DNA of 7,511 nt, taken from positions 1 through 7,511 of the forward strand of contig JBEKZQ010000310.1 of assembly GCA_049509675.1 (NCBI GenBank), in the 5' to 3' direction. Under the pieces are notes generated by a model. The model was not told where the DNA came from. It saw only the letters and a list, made by a program, of their open reading frames with translations, and did not search any database. Positions 1-6,928 of the stretch are shown here, piece after piece. Each line of letters begins with the position of its first letter. The first letter of the stretch is position 1. The stretch is from JBEKZQ01 sp049509675. Lineage in GTDB: Bacteria > Planctomycetota > Planctomycetia > Pirellulales > Thermoguttaceae. Made by a program: the position numbers and the translations under genes.

Positions 1-267
1 GTCGATCTTGTCGGCGGGCACGGCCCGGCGGGTCAACACCGAGACCACGTCGCCGGCAACTTCCACGAAGCCGCCTTCGACGTACAAGCGGATTGTCTGC
101 GCGCCGCGGCGGATCCGCATTTCACCGAAGCCCAGCCGGCCGATCAGCGGCGTATGGCCGGGGGCGATGCCGATCTCGCCGTCGAAAAGCGTCAAGGCAA
201 CGAAATCGGCCGCCTCGTCGCGGACCGTCTGCTCCGGTGTGACTACAATCGCTTGAAGTGCGGCCAT
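1..267 (-). CDS. atpC: F1 ATP synthase epsilon subunit, 3' end cut by window edge
   Basis: Epsilon sits at the foot of the central stalk with gamma, links rotation of the c ring to the catalytic head and, in many bacteria, inhibits ATP hydrolysis through its C-terminal helices. Translating down from the ATG at 265-267 gives 89 residues, beginning MAALQAIVVTPEQTVRDEAA and running to the window edge without a stop. The N-terminal beta-sandwich signature is clear: VVTPEQ at the start, then LTLFDGEIGIAPGHTPLIG (about residues 28-46), then LYVEGGFVEVAGDVVSVLT (about 61-79). The family is usually about 130-140 residues, so the C-terminal helical part lies outside the window and its inhibitory role cannot be judged. 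The start is supported by AGGAG (plus-strand 276-280) eight bases upstream, which overlaps the TAG stop of atpD; the intergenic gap is only 11 bases, so translation is probably coupled to beta. Confidence 0.96.
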   Translation of the reverse strand, partial: MAALQAIVVTPEQTVRDEAADFVALTLFDGEIGIAPGHTPLIGRLGFGEMRIRRGAQTIRLYVEGGFVEVAGDVVSVLTRRAVPADKID

Positions 268-278
268 AGCGTTCTCTC

Positions 279-1754
<1,476 letters not shown>

Positions 1755-1758
1755 CGAG

Positions 1759-1763
1759 TCCTG
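1759..1763 (-). promoter_or_regulatory. Ribosome binding site deciding the atpD start
   Basis: CAGGA on the minus strand, with AGGA four bases before the ATG at 1752-1754. Neither of the other two in-frame ATGs (1776-1778 in the repeat, 1737-1739 downstream) has a comparable purine-rich site at a usable distance, so this decides the start call for beta. Confidence 0.6.
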
Positions 1764-1805
1764 TATTGCATTTTGCATTTTGCATTTTACACTTTGCCTT
1801 TTGCA
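1764..1805 (-). repeat. Six tandem 7-base units (TGCAAAA type) upstream of atpD
   Basis: Read on the minus strand this is six consecutive heptamers: TGCAAAA, GGCAAAG, TGTAAAA, TGCAAAA, TGCAAAA, TGCAATA. It lies between the stop of gamma and the start of beta, ending ten bases before the preferred beta ATG. Upstream of it (1806-1859) a more degenerate AAG/GCAA-rich stretch continues the pattern, including two related 16-base units at 1806-1821 and 1822-1837. The rest of the 1755-1859 gap holds only the beta ribosome site. The A-rich array contrasts sharply with the GC-rich genes on both sides. Function is unknown; it could be a simple slippage-prone repeat or a translation-enhancing unstructured leader. 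Confidence 0.85.
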
Positions 1806-1859
1806 TTCCCGTTTTCTTGCATTCCCCTCTTCTTGCGTTCTTGCCTCCTGCGTTGCCCG

Positions 1860-2735
1860 TCACTTCTTCAGCGCCTCGGCGCCGCCGACGATCTCCAGCA
1901 ACTCGGAGGTGATTTGGGTCTGCCGGGCCCGGTTGTAGGCCGTCGAAAAGGTGGAAATCATGGTGTCGGCGTTTTCCGTAGCGGCTTTCATGGCCACCAT
2001 GCGGGCGATCTGCTCGCTGACGGCCGCATCCAGGAAACACTTGAAAAGCTTGATCTTGAAACTGGCCGGCACGACCTCGTCCAGGATACTCTCGGCAGAA
2101 GGGAGAAAGTCGTAGAGGGTCTCGCTCCCGGACTCTTCTTCGGCCCCTTCCAGGCCGGCCAGCGGCAGGAGCGTTTCCGTGACCGCGTACTGCCGGCTCA
2201 GATTCTCGAACTTCGTATAGGCCACGTCGAGCCGGTCCAGCCGGCCCGACTGGAAGGCCTGCAAGTATCGGTCGGCCAGGGCCTCGACTTGGGCGAAGGT
2301 CGGCTTATCCTCGAACTGCGTGAACTGTTCGTCGATCTGGATCTTACGGAAGCGGAAGGCCGAGATGCCGCGTTTTCCCGACACCTCCAGCCGCACTTCC
2401 GCCGTATTGCCGCGGAGTTCCTGCAACTGGGGATAGGCCAATCGCAAGACGCTCGAATTATAGCCGCCGCACAAGCCGCGATTGGCGGTCAACACCAGGA
2501 GCACCGCGCGGCGGGTCTCGGGGCGCTGTTCGAGCAAGGGATGCCGTACTTCCGCCCCCGAGTGGGCCAGGTGGCTGACCAAGGTCGTGATCCGCCGCGT
2601 GAAGGCCGTGGCGGCCATGGCCCGATCCATGGCGCGCTTGAACCGCGCCGTGGAGATCAACTCCATGGTCCGCGTTATCTTGCGGATGTTCTTAATCGAC
2701 TTGCGTCGTTTATCGAGTGCGCGGGCCTGGGCCAT
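1860..2735 (-). CDS. atpG: F1 ATP synthase gamma subunit
   Basis: Gamma is the single-copy rotor shaft whose coiled coil of N- and C-terminal helices turns inside the alpha3beta3 head. The 291-residue product has the family's two signature ends: an N-terminal helix with SIKNIRKITRTMELISTARF (about residues 13-32) and a C-terminal helix with TAYNRARQTQITSELLEIVGGA (about 266-287). The central Rossmann-like domain contains TANRGLCGGYNSS (about 83-95). Length matches the bacterial norm of about 285-295, and the cysteine-bearing regulatory insertion of chloroplast gamma is absent. The ATG at 2733-2735 has no Shine-Dalgarno sequence; the bases before it are a run of C preceded by a 7-base repeat array. 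Alpha stops 19 bases upstream, so gamma is probably translated by coupling or re-initiation, which would suit a subunit needed at one third of the alpha level (inference). Confidence 0.97.
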   Translation of the reverse strand: MAQARALDKRRKSIKNIRKITRTMELISTARFKRAMDRAMAATAFTRRITTLVSHLAHSGAEVRHPLLEQRPETRRAVLLVLTANRGLCGGYNSSVLRLAYPQLQELRGNTAEVRLEVSGKRGISAFRFRKIQIDEQFTQFEDKPTFAQVEALADRYLQAFQSGRLDRLDVAYTKFENLSRQYAVTETLLPLAGLEGAEEESGSETLYDFLPSAESILDEVVPASFKIKLFKCFLDAAVSEQIARMVAMKAATENADTMISTFSTAYNRARQTQITSELLEIVGGAEALKK

Positions 2736-2742
2736 GGGGGAT

Positions 2743-2770
2743 AGTTTTCAGTTTTCAGTTTTCAGTTTTC
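2743..2770 (-). repeat. Four perfect tandem heptamers (GAAAACT) across the atpA stop
   Basis: The plus strand reads AGTTTTC four times without a mismatch; the minus strand reads GAAAACT four times. The array starts inside the last codons of atpA, supplies its final residues KTEN and its TGA stop (2755-2757), and ends just before the C-run that precedes the gamma ATG. It shares the XXXAAAA form of the separate array in front of atpD. Confidence 0.95.
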
Positions 2771-4296
2771 GGCCCTTTGCCCGCGTCTTTGCGGGAATAG
2801 ATCTCCTGGAACTCGGCGATGGCCTGCTCCACTTGGGCCATTGCAGCGTCGTCCATCTGCTTCGTTTCCGTGATTTGCTTCCACAGATCGCACTTCTGCT
2901 CGCGCATGAAAGCGAGGAAGCCGCTTTCCCAGGCGTGTACTTCCTTTTGCGGGATTTTGTCCAGATGTCCCCGCGTGCCGGCGTAGATGCTCAACACCTG
3001 GTCGGTCACGTGCAAGGGATGATAGAGGCCCTGCTTCAGAAGTTCGGTCATGCGATAGCCGCGGTCGAGCCGGGCCTGCGTGCCGGCATCCAGGTCGGTC
3101 CCCAACTGGGCGAAGGCTTCCAGTTCGCGGAAGGAGGCCAGGTCCAGCCGCAATCCGCCCGCCACCTTCTTCATGGCCGGCACCTGGGCGGCCCCGCCCA
3201 CGCGGGACACGGAAATGCCCACGTTCATGGCCGGGCGCTGGCCGGAGAAGAACAGGTCGGGCTGAAGATAGATCTGGCCGTCGGTAATGGAGATCACGTT
3301 GGTGGGGATATAGGCCGAGACCTCGCCTTCCAGCGTTTCCACGATGGGCAAGGCGGTGAGCGAACCGCCGCCCAACTCGGCGCTGAGCTTGGCGGCCCGC
3401 TCCAGCAACCGGCTATGCGCGTAGAAGATGTCGCCGGGATAGGCCTCGCGGCCCGGCGGACGCCGCATCAGCAGCGAGAGTTGCCGGTAGGCCTGCGCCT
3501 GCTTCGACAGGTCGTCGTAGATGATCAACGCGTCATGGCCTTTGTACATGAAGAACTCGGCCATGGCACAGCCGGCGTAGGGGGCCACGTATTGCAGCGG
3601 GGCCGGATCGCTGGCCCCGGCGATGACTACCGTCGTGTAGTCCATCGCGCCGTGCTTGCGCAACACCTCGATCAGCCCCGCCACGGTCGATTCCTTCTGG
3701 CCCACGGCGACGTAGAAACACTTCACCCCGGAATCCTTCTGGTTGATGATCGTGTCGATGCAGATGGCCGTCTTGCCGGTCTTGCGGTCGCCGATAATCA
3801 ATTCCCGCTGCCCGCGGCCGATGGGCGTCATGGCGTCGATGGCCTTGATGCCGGTCTGCAAGGGCTGCTTGACCGGCTGCCGGCCGGCGACGCCGGGGGC
3901 CGGCGATTCGACGAGCCGGCGCTCGGTGGTGAGGATCGGGCCGCCGCCGTCCAGGGGGTTGCCCAGCGGATCGATCACCCGCCCCAGCACCGCCTCGCCC
4001 ACCGGCACGCTCAGCAGCCGGCCCGTGCTACGGACTTCATCGCCCTCGTTGATCGTGAGGAAGTTGCCCAGAATGATCACGCCCACCGAGTTCTCTTCCA
4101 GGTTGAAAGCCAGGCCGAAGATGCCGCCGGGAAACTCGACCATCTCGCCCGACATCACGCCGGACAGGCCGTAAACCCGGGCGATGCCGTCGCCCACCTC
4201 GATGACGCGACCGACCTCGCGGACGTCGATGCGCGACTCGAAATGCTCAATTTCCTGCTGAATTACAGAAGCGATCTCGTCGGCTTTGAATCTCAT
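2755..4296 (-). CDS. atpA: F1 ATP synthase alpha subunit
   Basis: Alpha alternates with beta in the F1 head; it binds nucleotide without turning it over and lends an arginine to the catalytic sites. The 513-residue product begins MRFKADEIASVIQQEIEHFE. It carries the P-loop GDRKTGKT at 169-176, a Walker B region ALIIYDDLSKQA at about 256-267, and the arginine-finger motif SVSRVGGAAQ with the finger at about residue 365. Length equals that of typical bacterial alpha. The ATG at 4294-4296 is chosen over an in-frame upstream ATG at 4309-4311 because AGGAG lies five bases before it and the protein then starts as in its relatives. The first 50 bases overlap the end of delta in another frame. The last four residues (KTEN) and the TGA stop are encoded by a tandem 7-base repeat, so the C-terminal tip looks recently acquired. 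Confidence 0.97.
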   Translation of the reverse strand: MRFKADEIASVIQQEIEHFESRIDVREVGRVIEVGDGIARVYGLSGVMSGEMVEFPGGIFGLAFNLEENSVGVIILGNFLTINEGDEVRSTGRLLSVPVGEAVLGRVIDPLGNPLDGGGPILTTERRLVESPAPGVAGRQPVKQPLQTGIKAIDAMTPIGRGQRELIIGDRKTGKTAICIDTIINQKDSGVKCFYVAVGQKESTVAGLIEVLRKHGAMDYTTVVIAGASDPAPLQYVAPYAGCAMAEFFMYKGHDALIIYDDLSKQAQAYRQLSLLMRRPPGREAYPGDIFYAHSRLLERAAKLSAELGGGSLTALPIVETLEGEVSAYIPTNVISITDGQIYLQPDLFFSGQRPAMNVGISVSRVGGAAQVPAMKKVAGGLRLDLASFRELEAFAQLGTDLDAGTQARLDRGYRMTELLKQGLYHPLHVTDQVLSIYAGTRGHLDKIPQKEVHAWESGFLAFMREQKCDLWKQITETKQMDDAAMAQVEQAIAEFQEIYSRKDAGKGPKTEN

Positions 4297-4906
4297 GGAC
4301 ACTCCTGTCAATCATCTGTTGACGGATGGATTGCAATTGGCGGGCGACCGAGCCGTCGTACACGGTATCGCCGATGTACAGGACCGCGCCGCCGATCACC
4401 TGCGGATCGACGGAACGCTGCAAGAGCGGCTCACCCTCCAACATGGCGCGCAGGTCTTGGGTAATCTGCTCGGCCAGGGCGTCGTCGATTGGCTCGGCCG
4501 TGATCAGCCGCACGCGGACCTGCCGCCGCAGCTTCTCGTATTGAAGGCGGGCCTGCCGCTGGATGGCGCGGAGGCAATCCAATCGACCGTGGCGGGCGAG
4601 CACCTTGAGAAAATCGAGCACCATCGGCGCCAGCTTTCCGCGGAATACCCGGTCGATAATCGCTTCCTTTTCCTCCTTCGACACCAGAACCGAGCCCAGG
4701 ATCGCCTCCAACTTGGGAAACCGGCCGAAAACTTCGTCCAACAGGCCGTCGAGGTCTTCCAGCACGGACTGCGTCTGTCCGCCCTTCTCGGTCGCGCCGA
4801 GCAAGGCCCGACCATAGATGTCGGCAATCTGCTCCAGACCGGCGTCGGCCTGGAGTTGTGCCGCGGTGCGGGCGTCCCGGGCGGTGATATCGGCGGACTC
4901 GGACAT
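4247..4906 (-). CDS. atpH: F1 ATP synthase delta subunit (OSCP family)
   Basis: Delta caps the head and ties it to the b-subunit stalk as part of the stator. The 219-residue product has the OSCP-family pattern: the helical N-terminal domain from about residue 27 (IADIYGRALLGATEKGG), a middle stretch LGSVLVSKEEKEAIIDRVF (about 70-88), a helix KVLARHGRLDCLRAIQRQ (about 100-117), and the C-terminal domain ending in VIGGAVLYIGDTVYDGSVARQL (about 169-190), where the glycine-rich turn is the most conserved family element. It is some 40 residues longer than E. coli delta, from an N-terminal extension of about 25 residues plus a longer C-terminus that overlaps alpha. The ATG at 4904-4906 has no obvious Shine-Dalgarno sequence, and an in-frame TAG lies four codons upstream, so the frame cannot start much earlier; a later start would remove only the poorly conserved extension. 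Confidence 0.93.
   Translation of the reverse strand: MSESADITARDARTAAQLQADAGLEQIADIYGRALLGATEKGGQTQSVLEDLDGLLDEVFGRFPKLEAILGSVLVSKEEKEAIIDRVFRGKLAPMVLDFLKVLARHGRLDCLRAIQRQARLQYEKLRRQVRVRLITAEPIDDALAEQITQDLRAMLEGEPLLQRSVDPQVIGGAVLYIGDTVYDGSVARQLQSIRQQMIDRSVHEIQSRRDRFCNSAGN
4302..4306 (-). promoter_or_regulatory. Ribosome binding site of atpA, inside atpH
   Basis: AGGAG on the minus strand, five bases before the alpha ATG at 4294-4296. It lies within the delta coding sequence (Arg-Ser codons of DRSVHE), so ribosomes finishing delta pass over it; this favours coupled translation. It also rules against the upstream in-frame ATG at 4309-4311. Confidence 0.8.
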
Positions 4907-4950
4907 GGTGGATGGCTAAGGGGCGTACAGGAATAAGCTGGTCAATCATC

Positions 4951-4977
4951 GTAGGACGGATTGGCAATCCGTCCTAC
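4951..4977. repeat. Perfect 27-base palindrome between atpF and atpH
   Basis: Two 13-base arms, GTAGGACGGATTG and CAATCCGTCCTAC, flank a single central G, with no mismatch. It occupies the middle of the 94-base gap 4907-5001, the only sizeable gap in the Fo-to-F1 part of the operon; the rest of the gap shows nothing else recognisable. As RNA it would form a strong hairpin in the atp message, but no U-run follows on the minus strand, so it is not a standard intrinsic terminator. From memory, this palindrome is a dispersed repeat in planctomycete genomes, where it yields recurring spurious peptides such as GRIGNPSY; I could not verify copy number. Confidence 0.9.
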
Positions 4978-5001
4978 AAGTGGCCAAGGTGTTATTCCAG
5001 G

Positions 5002-5637
5002 TTAATTCTTGTTTTCGGCGGTAAAATGGGACACGGCCTCCTCGATCAACTGGGCGTGATCGCGCGGGTTGAGTCGCGCACGAACGATCTTGCCGGCCAG
5101 GGCGACCGCCAGGGTCGCGCCCCGTTCGGCCAGTTCCTTCAGCGCCGCGCCGGTGGCAGCCTCGATCTGCCGCACCGCCCGTTGCCGCTCGGCGATCGTC
5201 TCGGCCTTGGCTCTTGCGACGATCTCCTGGGCCGCCTTTTCCGCATCGCGGCGGGCCTGCTCCAACAGACCGCGGACCTCATCTCCGGCGGAATCCAACG
5301 TCTGCTGATACTGGGCCAAGAGCCGCCGCGCCTGCTGATTGCTCTGTTCGGCCTGGGCGATCTGCTTGCTGATCTGCTGCTCGCGCTTCTCCAAGCCCTG
5401 GGCGATGGGGCCCCAGGCGTACTTCCACAGAACCAACAGCAAGAGCACGAAGACGATGGCCGTCCACAGGGCCAGATCGTTCTTCCAGGTCAGCGGCGAA
5501 GGGTTCTCGGCGGCAGCTTCCGTCGGATGCGCCGGCTGCTCTGCCGCCGCGGCAGGGCTGGGTAGCGCGACAATGGCCTGGCACAGGCCGCCCAAGATAA
5601 GGCCCACGGTAACGCACTGAAGGGGTCGCATGAACAT
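5002..5637 (-). CDS. atpF: Fo ATP synthase b subunit
   Basis: Subunit b anchors the peripheral stalk in the membrane and reaches up to delta, holding the head still while the rotor turns. The 211-residue product has a hydrophobic N-terminus (about residues 8-25) with a plausible signal-peptidase site in PAAAAEQ (about 28-34), then a short Ala/Pro/Glu-rich segment, then the membrane helix (about 54-76, ALWTAIVFVLLLLVLWKYAW) leading into GPIAQGLEKREQQI, the family's characteristic start of the cytoplasmic helix. Residues 78-185 are a long charged Gln/Ala/Arg-rich helix suited to a right-handed coiled coil. Length is greater than the 156 residues of E. coli b, mostly from the N-terminal extension. 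The ATG at 5635-5637 is used; a second ATG two codons later is equally possible and neither has a strong ribosome site. The c gene ends 25 bases upstream. Confidence 0.94.
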   Translation of the reverse strand: MFMRPLQCVTVGLILGGLCQAIVALPSPAAAAEQPAHPTEAAAENPSPLTWKNDLALWTAIVFVLLLLVLWKYAWGPIAQGLEKREQQISKQIAQAEQSNQQARRLLAQYQQTLDSAGDEVRGLLEQARRDAEKAAQEIVARAKAETIAERQRAVRQIEAATGAALKELAERGATLAVALAGKIVRARLNPRDHAQLIEEAVSHFTAENKN

Positions 5638-5662
5638 CGTGCTTTCGCTTTCTCGCGAGGAC

Positions 5663-6070
5663 CTACTTAAGTAGCAAGCAGATCACCAGCGCGAAGAGCG
5701 TGACGCCTTCGATCAGGGCAGCCGAGACGATCATGGCGCCCTGGATATTGCCGGCCACTTCCGGCTGGCGGGCCATGCTCTCCACGGCGGCGCCGCCGAT
5801 GCGGCCGATGCCCAGCCCGGCGCCGATGATGATCAGCCCGGAGCCGAAGGCCCCGCCCAAATAGATGGAAAAAGCGTTCGGTCCCGCGGCCTTGACTTCA
5901 GCCGGGGCAGGCGTTTCGGCCTTCTTCGCCGTCTCGGCATCCTTCGCCCCGGCCGTATCCTTGGCGGCCGCCGCGTCCTTCGCGGCCTCGGGTTTCTCTT
6001 GCGCCCACACCGGCGCAATCATGGAGAACAACAACAGGCACAGCGCGGCAACACTGGTCAACTTCTTCAC
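5663..6070 (-). CDS. atpE: Fo ATP synthase c subunit with signal peptide and linker
   Basis: Subunit c forms the ion-driven rotor ring. Of 135 residues, only about 66-135 are the usual two-helix hairpin: helix 1 with the glycine motif GAGLGIGRIGG (83-93), the polar loop ARQPE (100-104), and helix 2 with the ion-binding glutamate E121 in ALIEGVTLFALV. The residues that define sodium-type sites (a Gln in helix 1, Ser/Thr after the Glu) are Ile, Gly and Val here, so protons are the likely ion. Before the hairpin come a signal peptide (1-23, likely cut at VWA/QE) and a linker with four hexapeptide repeats of the form xAK(D/K)xx (29-52). Both termini of c face the periplasm, which fits export of this linker. 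The start is GTG (6068-6070), supported by a perfect AAGGAGGT six bases upstream; that suits the many copies needed per enzyme. Confidence 0.96.
   Translation of the reverse strand: MKKLTSVAALCLLLFSMIAPVWAQEKPEAAKDAAAAKDTAGAKDAETAKKAETPAPAEVKAAGPNAFSIYLGGAFGSGLIIIGAGLGIGRIGGAAVESMARQPEVAGNIQGAMIVSAALIEGVTLFALVICLLLK
5915..5986 (-). repeat. Four 18-base repeats encoding the c-subunit linker hexapeptides
   Basis: Codons 29-52 of atpE encode AAKDAA, AAKDTA, GAKDAE and TAKKAE in succession, a period-6 Ala/Lys/Asp pattern. The DNA is diverged between copies, so the repeat is clearer in protein than in bases. It sits between the signal peptide and the first membrane helix. Confidence 0.75.
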
Positions 6071-6076
6071 TGACTG

Positions 6077-6084
6077 ACCTCCTT
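6077..6084 (-). promoter_or_regulatory. Perfect Shine-Dalgarno for atpE (decides a GTG start)
   Basis: AAGGAGGT on the minus strand, fully complementary to the usual 16S anti-Shine-Dalgarno core, six bases before GTG at 6068-6070. It is the strongest ribosome site in the operon, in front of the subunit needed in most copies. The rest of the 57-base gap to atpB (6071-6127) shows no other signal. Confidence 0.9.
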
Positions 6085-6127
6085 CTGAGAAACAAGACTT
6101 CCCGCAACCCCGCTCGGCTCGCCGTCG

Positions 6128-6928
6128 CTAGTGCTGATGCACCGCCATACCGATGAACAGGGCTGCCAAGAACGCGAAAATATAGGCCTGCAGGAACGCC
6201 ACGAGCAGTTCCAACAGGTTCAAAGCCACGGCAACCAGCACACTGGCCGGCGCGACCAGCCACCACACGTAATACCCGGCCGTGGCCGCAATGAACGACA
6301 AGAACACCGCCAGCACCAGGTGCCCGGCAAACATGTTTGCCAAGAGACGCACGGCCAATACGCAATGTTTGATCAACAGGCCGGCAAATTCGATGAACAG
6401 CAACAACGGCTTTAGGAAGATGGCCATCACCAACGGCACGTCCATGTGCGGGGCCAGGTTCCACCAGAAACGAACGATGCCGTTCTGCCTCATGCCCGCT
6501 GCCACCACCATGACGAACGTCGAGAGGGCCAGCACGGCCGTGACGGAAAGCGCCCCGGTGGGCGAACCGGCCCAGGGCAAAATCCCTACCAGATTGCAAA
6601 ACAGCACAAAGAAAAAGATGTGCCAGACGAACGGCAGAAAGCGGTCGCCCTCGTGACCGATCGAAGGCCGCACCACCTCATCGCGGAGAAACACCAGGAC
6701 GGTCTCGAACATGTTCCACAGCAGTCCGCGGGGGGGGCCTCCGGCAGCCATCTTCCGCCCCAGCGGAATGAAAATGGCCATCATCAGGGCCGCCGCCAGC
6801 AGCTCCAAGACCATGAACTTCGTCAACTGCAAGCCGAACACTTGCGGCAAAGCGAGATGCAGGCCCAACGGGAAGTGGAACGACGTCCCATCTCTGACGT
6901 GCCCGAATAGTTCGCCGATATCAGTCAT
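6128..6928 (-). CDS. atpB: Fo ATP synthase a subunit
   Basis: Subunit a is the membrane stator that carries the two proton half-channels against the c ring. The 266-residue product begins MTDIGELFGHVRDGTSFHFP and has the conserved NMFETVLVFLRDEVVRPSIGHEGDRFLPF stretch (partly given; about residues 72-100), then LFCNLVGILPW (about 109-119). The essential arginine is R194 in AVRLLANMFAGH. Nine residues on is H203, where E. coli has Glu219, and E240 in NLLELLVAFLQAYIF lies where E. coli has His245, with Q247 matching Gln252; this exchanged His/Glu pair is the mitochondrial arrangement. Several membrane helices are evident, consistent with the five or six of the family. The ATG at 6926-6928 is chosen over a TTG extension to 6991 that only adds basic, non-conserved residues and would run deep into atpI. 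It overlaps the atpI stop by 8 bases and lacks a clear ribosome site, so coupling to atpI is likely. Confidence 0.96.
   Translation of the reverse strand: MTDIGELFGHVRDGTSFHFPLGLHLALPQVFGLQLTKFMVLELLAAALMMAIFIPLGRKMAAGGPPRGLLWNMFETVLVFLRDEVVRPSIGHEGDRFLPFVWHIFFFVLFCNLVGILPWAGSPTGALSVTAVLALSTFVMVVAAGMRQNGIVRFWWNLAPHMDVPLVMAIFLKPLLLFIEFAGLLIKHCVLAVRLLANMFAGHLVLAVFLSFIAATAGYYVWWLVAPASVLVAVALNLLELLVAFLQAYIFAFLAALFIGMAVHQH

Noticed and set aside
4307..4316. The 10-base string GTCAATCATC, seen again at 4941-4950
   Set aside because: One copy is inside delta coding sequence and the flanks differ; two copies of a 10-mer are easily coincidence.
2482..4464. A 660-codon plus-strand open frame across atpG and atpA
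   Set aside because: Antisense shadow of gamma, alpha and delta; no recognisable motif and it crosses three genes and the heptamer repeat.
4951..4977. Palindrome as a Rho-independent terminator
   Set aside because: No U-run follows the stem on the minus-strand transcript and essential downstream genes would be cut off.
4912..5565. A 217-codon plus-strand frame starting in the atpF-atpH gap
   Set aside because: Its N-terminal GRIGNPSY is simply the translated palindrome and the rest is antisense to atpF.
5663..5866. Sodium-coupled ATP synthase
   Set aside because: The helix 1 glutamine and the Ser/Thr next to the ion-binding glutamate, which define sodium sites in c subunits, are absent.
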